Source of the DNA: Ramlibacter sp. | Lineage (GTDB): Bacteria > Pseudomonadota > Gammaproteobacteria > Burkholderiales > Burkholderiaceae | DNA: 14,725 nt | NCBI GenBank assembly: GCA_014376915.1 | Contig: JACMQP010000272.1 | Location: 1-14,725 of the forward strand | Direction: 5' to 3' | Shown: piece by piece, positions 6,398-13,302 of the stretch | How the letters are laid out: each line of letters starts with the position of its first letter | Position numbering within the stretch: position 1 is the first letter of the stretch | The notes under the pieces: model-generated | The model's database searches: none | What the model saw: the letters and a program-made list of their open reading frames with translations, nothing else | Told to the model about the DNA's origin: nothing | Program-made: the position numbers and the translations under genes

Positions 6398-7924
6398 CTA
6401 CATCACCGCGCCGACTTGCCACGGCACGAATTCGTTCTGGCCGTAGCCATGCTGCTCGCTCTTGGACGGCTCGCCCGACGCGGTGGCGAGCACCAGATCG
6501 AAGATGCGCTGGCCCATTTGCTGGATGGTGGCCTTGCCGTCGATGATCTCGCCGCAGTTGATGTCCATGTCCTCTTCCTGCCGCTGCCACAGCGCCGTGT
6601 TGGTCGCCAGCTTGAGCGAAGGCGAAGGCGCACAGCCGTAGGCCGAGCCGCGGCCGGTGGTGAAGCAGATCATGTTGGCGCCGCCCGCCACCTGGCCGGT
6701 CGCGCTCACCGGGTCGTAGCCGGGCGTGTCCATGTAGACGAAGCCGTGCTCCGTGACCGACTCGGCGTATTCGTACACCGCCTGCAGGTTGGTGGTGCCG
6801 CCCTTGGCCACCGCGCCCAGCGATTTCTCCAGAATGGTCGTCAGGCCGCCGGCCTTGTTGCCCGGCGACGGGTTGTTGTTCATCTCGCCTTCGTTGACCC
6901 TGGTGTAGTGCTCCCACCAGTGGATGCGCTCGATCAGCTTTTCTCCGACTTCGCGCCGGGCCGCGCGGCGGGTCAGCAGGTGCTCGGCACCGTAGATCTC
7001 CGGCGTCTCGGACAGGATGGCCGTGCCGCCGTGCGCCACCAGCAGGTCGACGGCCGCGCCCAGCGCTGGATTGGCGCTGATGCCCGAGTAGCCGTCCGAG
7101 CCGCCGCACTGCAGCCCGATGGTGATGTGGGCCGCAGAGCAAGGCTCGCGCTTCACCGCGTTGGCTCTGGGCAGCATCTCCTTGATCAATGCGATGCCTT
7201 TTTCCACCGTCTTGCGGGTGCCGCCGGTGTCCTGGATGTTGAACACCTTGAGCGTGTCGCCTTCGCGTAGGCTGCTGTGGGCCAGCCAGGCGTTGATCTG
7301 GTTGGCCTCGCAGCCCAGGCCGACCACCAGCACGCCCCAGAAGTTCGCGTGGGTCGCATAGCCGGCCAGCGTGCGCTCCAGGATCTGCATGCCCATGCCT
7401 TCGGTGTCCATGCCGCAGCCAGTCCCGTGGGTGAGCGCCACCACGCCATCGACCATCGGGAAAGCCGCCAGCGCCGCCGGATTGGTCTGGCGCGAGAAGT
7501 GGTCGGCAATGGCGCGCGCGGCCGTGGCCGAGCAGTTCACGCTGGACAGAACGCCGATGTAGTTGCGGGTGGCGACCCGGCCGTCGCCGCGCCTGATGCC
7601 CATGAAGGTCGCTTCCCGCGTGGGCGGCGGCGCCTTCACGTCCGCGCCGAAAGCGTAATCGCGGGCGAAGTCGCCGCCGTTGGGTCCGACCCCGAGGTTG
7701 TGCGTGTGCACGTGCTCGCCGGCCGCGATCGGCCTGCTGGCGAAGCCGATGATCTGGTTGTAGCGCCGCACCGGTTCATCCTGCGCGATGGCGCGCGTCG
7801 CGACCTTGTGGCCCGGCGGGATCAGCCCCTTGATCGTCACGTTCTCGGCCTGCGTGCCGCCGACGAGCTGCGTCCGCGCGATGAGGACGTCGTCCTGGGG
7901 ATGGAGGCGGATGAAGGGAGTCAT
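6398..7924 (-). CDS. UxaA/GarD-family sugar-acid dehydratase (altronate/galactarate type)
   Basis: Enzymes of this family dehydrate aldonates or aldarates such as D-altronate and D-galactarate to 2-keto-3-deoxy acids, using a metal centre. It has 508 aa, the length of fused UxaA or GarD rather than the split SuyA/SuyB sulfolyase. An N-terminal SAF domain (about 11-77, PPGHKVA at 36-42) is followed by a linker and the catalytic region: VATRNYIGVLSSVNC (117-131), HGTGCGMD (166-173), GLGCEANQ (202-209), LQCGGSDGYSGISANP (271-286), NPSPGNKAGGL (351-361), FTTGRGSAYG (421-430) and MDINCG (453-458). Cysteines in the GCGM, GCEA and QCGG motifs are probable metal ligands. ATG 7924 is 5 bp after the dctM stop, so I reject an upstream extension that overlaps dctM in another frame. 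Family assignment is strong, but the substrate is unknown. Confidence 0.93.
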   Translation of the reverse strand: MTPFIRLHPQDDVLIARTQLVGGTQAENVTIKGLIPPGHKVATRAIAQDEPVRRYNQIIGFASRPIAAGEHVHTHNLGVGPNGGDFARDYAFGADVKAPPPTREATFMGIRRGDGRVATRNYIGVLSSVNCSATAARAIADHFSRQTNPAALAAFPMVDGVVALTHGTGCGMDTEGMGMQILERTLAGYATHANFWGVLVVGLGCEANQINAWLAHSSLREGDTLKVFNIQDTGGTRKTVEKGIALIKEMLPRANAVKREPCSAAHITIGLQCGGSDGYSGISANPALGAAVDLLVAHGGTAILSETPEIYGAEHLLTRRAARREVGEKLIERIHWWEHYTRVNEGEMNNNPSPGNKAGGLTTILEKSLGAVAKGGTTNLQAVYEYAESVTEHGFVYMDTPGYDPVSATGQVAGGANMICFTTGRGSAYGCAPSPSLKLATNTALWQRQEEDMDINCGEIIDGKATIQQMGQRIFDLVLATASGEPSKSEQHGYGQNEFVPWQVGAVM

Positions 7925-7929
7925 GGCGC

Positions 7930-9324
7930 TTAGAAGAACTGCCTGGGCAACCAGAGCACCAGTTTCGGAACGTACGTGATGATGATCAGCGAGCCGAGCA
8001 GCGGGACCAGCCAGGGAAGGATCGCGATGGTGGTGCGCTCGACCGACAGTTTTGCCACCCGGGCCAGCACGAACAGCACCATCCCCATCGGCGGATGCAG
8101 CAGGCCGATCATCAGGTTGAGCACCATCACCAGGCCGAAGTGGACCAGGTCGATCCCCAGGCTCTGGCAGATCGGGACCAGGATCGGCACCAGGATGGTG
8201 ATCGCCGCGGTCGGCTCCAGGAAGCAACCGACGAACAGCATCAGCAGGTTGGCCAGCAGCAGGAACATCCACGGTTCCTTGGTGAAGGCCAGCACCCATT
8301 CGGAGATCGCGGCGGTGACGCCGGTGGCGGTGAGCATCCAGCCGAAGATGCTGGCGGCGGCCACGATGAACAGCACGGTGGCCGTGGTCTCCACCGTGTC
8401 GAGGCAGACCTTGACGAACATCTTCCAGCTCAAGGTCCGGTACCAGGCCAGGCCGAGCACCATCGACCAGACGCAGGCGGCGATCGCGCCTTCGGTGGGC
8501 GTGAAGAGGCCGGTCGTCATGCCGCCGATCAGCAGCACCGGCGTCATGATCGGGAGCACGGCCTGGAACTTGAACCACTTGTCGGCGGCGAACAGGGCAA
8601 TCAGTCCAGCGAACACCGTGGCCTGGGCCGGCAGCCCCGCCTTGTCGACCAGCAGCCACAGCGCCAGCGGCCAGCAGATCACCACCGCGAGTTCGCCCAG
8701 GGCCTTCATCAGCCGGGTCCAGTCGAACTTGACGTCTGCTCCCCAGCCGTTCTTGTGCGCGTAGAAGGCCACCGTCAGCATCATGAGGATGGCCATCAGC
8801 GCGCCCGGCAGGATGCCGGCCAGGAACAGCGCGCCGACGCTCACGTTGGCCATCATTCCGTAGATCACGAACGGCAGGCTCGGCGGAATGATGGGACCCA
8901 GCGTGGCCGATGCCGCCGTCACGCCGACGGCGAACTCGGTGCTGTAGCCATGGTCCTTCATGGCCTTGATCTCGATGGTGCCCAGGCCGGCCGCGTCGGC
9001 GATCGCCGTGCCGCTCATGCCGGCGAAGATCACCGAGCCCAGCACGTTGACGTGGCCCAGCCCGCCCTTGAGCCAGCCCACCAGCGCCAGCGCGAAGTTG
9101 TAGATGCGGTTGGTGATGCCGGCGTTGTTCATCAGGTTGCCGGCCAGGATGAAAAACGGCACTGCCAGCAGCGGGAAGCTGTCGATGCCACTGACCATGC
9201 GGTGGATCACGACGTACGGCGGCGTGGTCTGCATCCAGAACAGGTAGAGCAGCGACGCACCGGCCATGGCGATGGCGACGGGCAGGCCGCTGGCCATCAG
9301 AAAAAGGAATACGATTTTCAGCAT
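7930..9324 (-). CDS. dctM: TRAP transporter large permease DctM
   Basis: This is the large membrane subunit of a tripartite ATP-independent periplasmic transporter, which imports an organic acid with a Na+ or H+ gradient. It has 464 aa with about a dozen hydrophobic helices. Family motifs are FFILAGNLMNNAGI (57-70), IFAGMSGTAIADAAGLG (99-115), ASATLGPIIPPSLPFVIYG (138-156) and, in the C-terminal half, FTPTEGA and FLEPTAAITILVP. It is somewhat longer than the usual 425-430 residues. ATG 9324 was chosen over ATG 9339 because a GGAG lies 5 bp before it and it begins MLKIVFLFLMASG, the normal N-terminal helix. The dctQ stop is one base upstream and uxaA-type dehydratase follows after 5 bp, so the transporter and enzyme are made together. 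Confidence 0.96.
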   Translation of the reverse strand: MLKIVFLFLMASGLPVAIAMAGASLLYLFWMQTTPPYVVIHRMVSGIDSFPLLAVPFFILAGNLMNNAGITNRIYNFALALVGWLKGGLGHVNVLGSVIFAGMSGTAIADAAGLGTIEIKAMKDHGYSTEFAVGVTAASATLGPIIPPSLPFVIYGMMANVSVGALFLAGILPGALMAILMMLTVAFYAHKNGWGADVKFDWTRLMKALGELAVVICWPLALWLLVDKAGLPAQATVFAGLIALFAADKWFKFQAVLPIMTPVLLIGGMTTGLFTPTEGAIAACVWSMVLGLAWYRTLSWKMFVKVCLDTVETTATVLFIVAAASIFGWMLTATGVTAAISEWVLAFTKEPWMFLLLANLLMLFVGCFLEPTAAITILVPILVPICQSLGIDLVHFGLVMVLNLMIGLLHPPMGMVLFVLARVAKLSVERTTIAILPWLVPLLGSLIIITYVPKLVLWLPRQFF

Positions 9325-9325
9325 G

Positions 9326-9904
9326 TCAGCTCCGGTCATCCATGGTCGATTCGACCCGTTCCAGCACGGTATAGCCGCGCTTCATGTGGACCCGCAGCAC
9401 CCAGATTGAGCGCGCGAACATCGCGGCAAAGCCGAACGCGCACACGCCGTACACCAGGTTCATCGGCAGGTCGACGATGGTCATGCGGGCATTGCCCAGC
9501 TTGAGCATCATCTGGATCGTCAGCCCGACGGCCGTGGCGAAGAACAGGACGCGCAGCACGTCCACCAGCCTCGCCATCCAGCGCCCCATCGCCGCCGGCA
9601 TGTGGCGGTAGAAGAAGTCCACCTGGATGTGGTTGTTCTTCGCCACGCCGATCGACGCGCCGATGAACACGGTGGCGATCAGCAGGTAGCGTGCGATCTC
9701 CTCGGTCCACGCGGCCGAGTCGTTCAGCACGTAACGCGTGAAGAACTGGTAGAAGACGGTGAGCCCCAGCACCCAGAAGAAGCCCAGGGCGATCCAGGCT
9801 TCCACGGTGGTGCCGGAGAGGTCCACCGCTTCGTCCTGCGCGTGGAACTCGCCGTCGTCCCCCATCACCCGGGGCAGATCGTCGATGGCCTGGACGTGGC
9901 TCAT
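9326..9904 (-). CDS. dctQ: TRAP transporter small permease DctQ
   Basis: This is the small membrane subunit that pairs with DctM in the inner membrane. It has 192 aa with four hydrophobic segments at roughly 36-56, 70-88, 113-133 and 148-170. The DctQ hallmark FFTRYVLNDSAAWTEEIARY (54-73) is intact, as is VAKNNHIQVDFF (87-98) after the second helix. A polar N-terminal stretch of about 34 residues precedes the first helix, longer than in many relatives. ATG 9904 overlaps the dctP stop in an ATGA, which implies translational coupling and excludes a longer reading that runs back through dctP in another frame. Confidence 0.93.
   Translation of the reverse strand: MSHVQAIDDLPRVMGDDGEFHAQDEAVDLSGTTVEAWIALGFFWVLGLTVFYQFFTRYVLNDSAAWTEEIARYLLIATVFIGASIGVAKNNHIQVDFFYRHMPAAMGRWMARLVDVLRVLFFATAVGLTIQMMLKLGNARMTIVDLPMNLVYGVCAFGFAAMFARSIWVLRVHMKRGYTVLERVESTMDDRS
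9330..9333 (-). promoter_or_regulatory. Ribosome binding site deciding the dctM start
   Basis: GGAG on the minus strand sits 5 bp before ATG 9324 and inside the end of dctQ. It selects 9324 over the in-frame ATG 9339, which lies upstream of it. Confidence 0.6.
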
Positions 9905-10887
9905 TTGATGTTGATGATGCGGTCGTAGTCGGCCTGGCGGTAGCCCTGGTCGGTCGGCTTGGTGTTCTTCAGCACCGCCTCGCGGAAAGCGTTCTTGTCG
10001 ACCGTGATCACGTTGTTGCCCCGCTTTTTGAACTCCTCGGTCAGGCGCACTTCGGACGCGATGATCTCGCGGCCCGCCTTCTCGGCCGCTTCCTGCATCA
10101 CGTCGGTGAAAGTCTTCTTGTCGGCGTCGCTCAGCTTGGCCCACAGCTGGCCCGAAACCACCGTCAGCAGCGAGTCGACGATGTGGCCGGTCAGCGAGAT
10201 GTTCTTCTGCACTTCATAAAACTTCTTGGCCTCGATGGTGGGCAGCGGGTTCTCCTGCGCTTCGACGGTGCCGTTCTGCAACGCCAGGTAGACCTCGGCG
10301 AATGCGATCGGCGTCGGGTTGGCGCCCATCGACTTGGGGAAGGCCAGGTAGGCCGGCGCGTCGGGCACGCGGATCTTCAGGCCCTTCATGTCTTCGGGCT
10401 TGACGATCGGCCGGTTCGACGTGACATGGCGCGCGCCGTAGTAGGTCAACGCCGTGATGTGGTTCTGGGTCTTGTCGTCGTAGCCTTTGGCCAGCTCGCG
10501 GAAGACGTCGCTGCGGGCGTACTTCAGCTGGTGCTCGGCGTCGCGGAAGATGAATGGGAAATAGGTGATCGCCAGCGGCTTGTAGCTGTTGCCGGCGAAG
10601 CTGGCGCCGGTCAAGATGATGTCCACCGTGCCCAGGGTCAGGCCCTGGTTGATGTCCGATTCCTTGCCCAGCGTCGATGCCGGGAACACCTGCACCTCGT
10701 AGCGGCCACTGGTGCGTTTCTTGATTTCGTCGCCGGCCCAGACCGACCACTTGTGGAACGGCTCGGAGGTCTCGTAGACGTGGGCCCACTTGAGCTTGTT
10801 CTGGGCCTGGGCCAGGCCGGGAACGCCCAGGACGCCGGTCAGCAGCGTGGCGGTGGCGAGAACTCGGATCGCGAAACGTTTGTGCAT
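9901..10887 (-). CDS. dctP: TRAP transporter periplasmic solute-binding protein DctP
   Basis: The protein captures the substrate in the periplasm and delivers it to DctQM. It has 328 aa. A Sec signal peptide is clear: basic MHKRFAIR, a hydrophobic core, and a probable cut after AQA around residue 28. The mature part has the DctP pattern: FPASTLGKESDINQGL (68-83), YFPFIFRDAEH (109-119), MKGLKIRVPD with Arg173, the residue that normally salt-bridges the substrate carboxylate, and ALQNGTVEAQENP (202-214). This fits a sugar acid or another carboxylate. AGGAGA lies 7 bp before ATG 10887. gntR ends 31 bp upstream on the same strand, so the regulator, transporter and enzymes probably form one leftward operon. 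Confidence 0.96.
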   Translation of the reverse strand: MHKRFAIRVLATATLLTGVLGVPGLAQAQNKLKWAHVYETSEPFHKWSVWAGDEIKKRTSGRYEVQVFPASTLGKESDINQGLTLGTVDIILTGASFAGNSYKPLAITYFPFIFRDAEHQLKYARSDVFRELAKGYDDKTQNHITALTYYGARHVTSNRPIVKPEDMKGLKIRVPDAPAYLAFPKSMGANPTPIAFAEVYLALQNGTVEAQENPLPTIEAKKFYEVQKNISLTGHIVDSLLTVVSGQLWAKLSDADKKTFTDVMQEAAEKAGREIIASEVRLTEEFKKRGNNVITVDKNAFREAVLKNTKPTDQGYRQADYDRIINIK

Positions 10888-10894
10888 GGTGCTG

Positions 10895-10900
10895 TCTCCT
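10895..10900 (-). promoter_or_regulatory. Strong ribosome binding site of dctP
   Basis: AGGAGA on the minus strand stands 7 bp before the dctP ATG. It is a far stronger site than those of the other genes in this operon, which fits the need for excess binding protein over permease subunits. Confidence 0.7.
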
Positions 10901-10918
10901 AGGGGGTTGTCGCTGGCT

Positions 10919-11641
10919 TCAGGAACTGTTGGCGCGGCGCCAGCTTGCGCTGTATCGGGTGTAGGCCTTTTTCAGGTGCGACTGCATCGCGGCTCGCGCG
11001 GCCAGCGGGTCGTGGGCACGGATCGCCCCGAGTACGGCCGCGTGTTCGACCAGCGCTGCTTTCCACGAGGCCGGGTTCTCGAAGTAGTCGCCCAGCCGCT
11101 CGAACAGCGGGCCGCTACGTGCCTGCCAGTAGCCGTGGACGGTGTCGCGCAGCACCTCGTTGCCGCAGCCCTGGGCCACCGCGGTGTGGAAGGCCTCATC
11201 ACCGGCGCGCGGCACGATGCCGGCACCGGCCTGGTCGTGCATCTGCGCCAGGGCGTCCGCCATCATGGCGATCTGCGCTTTCTTCGCGTTGCGCGCGGCG
11301 AGCGCGGCCACCTCGCCCTCGACCAGTTCGCGCGCCCGCATCAGTTCCAGCGGGCCCCATTCGCCCGGGTCCGGTGCGGCCTGCGTCTCCCCGGCGCCGG
11401 CGCGTGTGCCGGGCTGCATCACGTAGATGCCAGAGCCAGTGCGGACGTCGACCACGCCCTCGATTTCGAGCGCGATCAGCGCTTCCCGCACCGTCGGCCG
11501 GCTGACACCGAGCTGCCGGGCCAGGTCGCGCTCGGCCGGCAGCCGGCTGCCCATGCCGAATTCGCCGGCGGCGATGAGCGAGCGCACCTGCTCCGCAATC
11601 TGACGGTAGAGGCGCTGGGGTTGCACAGACTGGAGCGGCAC
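10919..11641 (-). CDS. GntR-family (FadR/FCD subgroup) transcriptional regulator
   Basis: A DNA-binding repressor or activator that probably controls this cluster in response to a carboxylic effector. From GTG 11641 it has 240 aa. The N-terminal winged helix-turn-helix spans about 11-78, with RLPAERDLARQLGVSRPTVR at 34-53 and the wing motif RTGSGIYV at 67-74. The C-terminal FCD domain keeps an Asp-His-His-His metal set (Asp148, His152, His200, His222 by position), the usual effector-site zinc or nickel ligands. The start is uncertain. TTG 11692 is in frame and adds 17 residues, but it lies inside the palindrome proposed as the operator, so I prefer GTG 11641; GTG 11626 is also possible. None has a good ribosome site. 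It is first in the leftward operon and divergent from the SDR genes. Confidence 0.9.
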   Translation of the reverse strand: MPLQSVQPQRLYRQIAEQVRSLIAAGEFGMGSRLPAERDLARQLGVSRPTVREALIALEIEGVVDVRTGSGIYVMQPGTRAGAGETQAAPDPGEWGPLELMRARELVEGEVAALAARNAKKAQIAMMADALAQMHDQAGAGIVPRAGDEAFHTAVAQGCGNEVLRDTVHGYWQARSGPLFERLGDYFENPASWKAALVEHAAVLGAIRAHDPLAARAAMQSHLKKAYTRYSASWRRANSS

Positions 11642-11669
11642 GGGGCTGGGGCGATTAAGGGTTAGCCTG

Positions 11670-11694
11670 AATTGGCCAAGTGGCCTGACCAATT
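11670..11694. promoter_or_regulatory. Candidate operator of the FadR-type regulator
   Basis: An imperfect inverted repeat has arms AATTGGCCA (11670-11678) and TGACCAATT (11686-11694), 7 bp apart, with one mismatch in nine pairs. Within it, read on the minus strand, TGGTCAGGCCA has the TGG-N5-CCA shape of FadR-group operators. The AATTGG...CCAATT ends recall LldR and UxuR sites of the same family. It lies in the gap between the two divergent transcription units, where one bound dimer could control both. Confidence 0.55.
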
Positions 11695-11699
11695 AATAT
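11672..11699 (+). promoter_or_regulatory. Candidate promoter of the SDR-SDR-FAH operon
   Basis: TTGGCC (11672-11677) and TAATAT (11694-11699) are 16 bp apart and resemble sigma-70 -35 and -10 boxes (four of six matches each). The candidate operator covers the -35 and the spacer, so binding would block polymerase. It would leave a leader of about 60 bases before ATG 11765. Confidence 0.35.
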
Positions 11700-11764
11700 G
11701 AAGCAGCCCCGCGGGCCCGGCATCCGGCAAAACCCCTAAGCGGTGACAGCACCTGGAGAAAGCA

Positions 11765-12499
11765 ATGAGACTCGAAGGAAAGACTGCGCTGGTCACCGCG
11801 GCCGGCCAGGGCATCGGCCGCGCCAGCGCCTTGGCGCTCGCCGCCGAAGGGGCTCAGGTCTGGGCCACCGACATCGACGCCGGCTTGCTGGCGACGTACG
11901 AGGGGGTGCCGCGCATCCGGTCCGCAGTGCTGGACGTTATGGACAAGGCCGCGATCGGCCGGCTGGTCGCAACCCTGCCGCCGCTCGACGTCCTGTTCAA
12001 TTGCGCCGGTTTCGTGCACAACGGCTCGATCCTGGAAGCGACTGACGCCGACTGGGAGTTCGCCTTCAACCTCAACGTGCGGTCGCAGTTCTGGATCATC
12101 CAGGCAGTGCTGCCTGCCATGCTGGCCAGGGGCGGCGGCAGCATCATCAACATGGCGAGTGTCTGCAGCAGCATCAAGGGGCTGCCGAGCCGCTTCATCT
12201 ACGGCAGCTCCAAGGCGGCGGTGGTGGGCTTGACCAAGAGCGTGGCCGCAGACTTCGTCGGCCGCGGCATCCGCTGCAACGCCATCGCACCAGGCACCGT
12301 CGACACGCCGTCGCTGCAGGACCGCATCAATGCGTACGACGACCCCGAGCAGGCGCGAAAGAACTTCGTCGCCCGTCAGCCGATGGGCCGGCTGGCCCAG
12401 GCGCACGAGATGGCGCCGCTGGTGGTGTTCCTGGCCAGCGACGAGTCGGCCTTCGTGACCGGCCAGGTGTATGCCAACGACGGCGGGATGACGATATGA
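11765..12499 (+). CDS. DHRS6-like SDR, probable 2-keto-3-deoxy-sugar-acid 4-dehydrogenase
   Basis: This is a classical short-chain dehydrogenase of 244 aa. It has TAAGQGIG at 11-18, a cofactor-selecting Asp36 after the second strand (NAD+ rather than NADP+), NCAG (79-82), Ser132, and the YGSSK pair Tyr146/Lys150. The blocks RLEGKTALVTAAGQGIG, LDVLFNCAGFVHNGSIL, NLNVRS and CNAIAPGTVDTPSLQDRI follow the DHRS6/BDH2 subgroup. That subgroup includes bacterial 2-keto-3-deoxy-L-fuconate dehydrogenase, which oxidises C4 to give a 2,4-diketo acid. The FAH-type hydrolase two genes downstream supports this role over 3-hydroxybutyrate dehydrogenase. GGAG lies 6 bp before ATG 11765. Its stop overlaps the next start in an ATGA. 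The specific sugar acid is inferred only as a class. Confidence 0.85.
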   Translation: MRLEGKTALVTAAGQGIGRASALALAAEGAQVWATDIDAGLLATYEGVPRIRSAVLDVMDKAAIGRLVATLPPLDVLFNCAGFVHNGSILEATDADWEFAFNLNVRSQFWIIQAVLPAMLARGGGSIINMASVCSSIKGLPSRFIYGSSKAAVVGLTKSVAADFVGRGIRCNAIAPGTVDTPSLQDRINAYDDPEQARKNFVARQPMGRLAQAHEMAPLVVFLASDESAFVTGQVYANDGGMTI

Positions 12500-13242
12500 A
12501 CCAGCTCGATTTCAACGGCCGCCATGCGGTGATCACCGGCGGCGCGACCGGGCTGGGCTACGCCATCGCGCAGCGCCTGATCGCGTCCGGCGGCACCGTC
12601 ACGCTCTGGGACCGCGACGAAGCCGGTGCGCAGCGCGCGGCCACGGAGCTCGGCGCCGGCACGACCGCAGTGGCGGTCGACGTCGCGCAGCACGCTTCGG
12701 TCCAGGCCGCCGTGCAGGCGACCAGCCGGCATGCCGCGCGTATCGACGCGCTGGTCAACAGCGCCGGCATCACCGGCCCCAACACCAAGGTCTGGGAGTA
12801 TCCGGTCGACGCCTGGCGCGAGGTGATGGAGGTCAACGTCAACGGCCTGTTCCATTGCTGCCGCGAAGTGGCGCCGCTGATGCGCGCGCAAGGCTGGGGC
12901 CGCATCGTCAACATCGCGTCGGTGGCCGGCAAGGACGGCAACCCCAACGCCAGCGCGTACAGCGCGAGCAAGGCGGCGGTGATCGCGCTGACCAAGTCGC
13001 TGGGCAAGGAACTGGCCGACACCGGCGTGCGGGTGAACTGCGTGACGCCGGCAGCGGTGAAGACCGCGATCTTCGACCAGATGAGCGCCGAGCACATCGC
13101 CTTCATGCTGTCGAAAATCCCGATGGGCCGTTTCGGCACGCCGCAGGAAGTGGCGGCGATGGTGGCCTGGCTGTGCACCGAGGACTGCTCTTTTTCCACC
13201 GGCGCCGTGTTCGACCTCTCGGGCGGGCGATCGACATACTAG
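12496..13242 (+). CDS. Short-chain dehydrogenase/reductase (second SDR)
   Basis: This is a classical SDR of 248 aa. It has TGGATGLG (14-21), Asp39 after the second strand (NAD+ preference), NSAG (88-91), Ser142 in NIASVAGK, and the YSASK pair Tyr155/Lys159. It is translationally coupled to the preceding SDR by a 4-bp ATGA overlap. It is clearly not a duplicate of its neighbour: the substrate-binding regions (GITGPNTKVWEYPVDAW, 91-107) differ. Possible jobs are oxidation of the free sugar or its lactone precursor, a keto-acid reduction paired with the Ldh2 enzyme, or C4 oxidation if the first SDR does something else. 3-oxoacyl-ACP reductase is the usual default label but does not fit this context. 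Confidence 0.85.
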   Translation: MNQLDFNGRHAVITGGATGLGYAIAQRLIASGGTVTLWDRDEAGAQRAATELGAGTTAVAVDVAQHASVQAAVQATSRHAARIDALVNSAGITGPNTKVWEYPVDAWREVMEVNVNGLFHCCREVAPLMRAQGWGRIVNIASVAGKDGNPNASAYSASKAAVIALTKSLGKELADTGVRVNCVTPAAVKTAIFDQMSAEHIAFMLSKIPMGRFGTPQEVAAMVAWLCTEDCSFSTGAVFDLSGGRSTY

Positions 13243-13255
13243 ACTTAAAGTATTG

Positions 13256-13279
13256 GGGACAGATCTGAAGGTCTGACCC
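13256..13279. repeat. REP-like imperfect hairpin between SDR and hydrolase genes
   Basis: Arms 13256-13265 (GGGACAGATC) and 13270-13279 (GGTCTGACCC) can pair over ten positions with one A-A mismatch and one T-G wobble, closing a TGAA loop. No T-run follows, so it is not a classic terminator. The GGGGACAGATCTGA-type core resembles dispersed palindromes seen in Burkholderiales genomes near REP-associated transposases; this likeness is from memory. It might lower read-through to, or protect, the downstream part of the message. Confidence 0.4.
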
Positions 13280-13291
13280 GCAAAGTCAAAC

Positions 13292-13297
13292 AAGGAG
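13292..13297 (+). promoter_or_regulatory. Strong ribosome binding site of the FAH hydrolase
   Basis: AAGGAG ends 5 bp before ATG 13303. The site gives this gene independent initiation, unlike the coupled SDR pair before it, and fixes the start. Confidence 0.7.
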
Positions 13298-13302
13298 AAG
13301 AA

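Noticed and set aside
5084..7270. Long plus-strand open frame of 728 codons
   Set aside because: It is antisense to the Ldh2 and UxaA genes, has no recognisable domain, and is His/Arg/Gln-rich in the way typical of shadow frames in GC-rich DNA.
6398..7924. Sulfolactate sulfolyase (SuyAB) with Ldh2 as sulfolactate dehydrogenase
   Set aside because: SuyA and SuyB are split, short proteins, while this is a fused full-length UxaA protein. No sulfite exporter or sulfite-handling gene is present, and the FAH and DHRS6-like genes do not fit. Not fully excluded.
7925..8659. N-terminal extension of the UxaA-type gene
   Set aside because: The frame stays open upstream, but it overlaps dctM in another frame; UxaA homology begins at ATG 7924.
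8095..9504. Plus-strand open frame of 469 codons opposite dctM
   Set aside because: Gln/His/Asp-rich translation without domains; dctM on the other strand has all family motifs.
9905..10144. N-terminal extension of dctQ
   Set aside because: It overlaps the C-terminal part of dctP in another frame. The ATGA junction at 9901-9904 and the DctQ length support ATG 9904.
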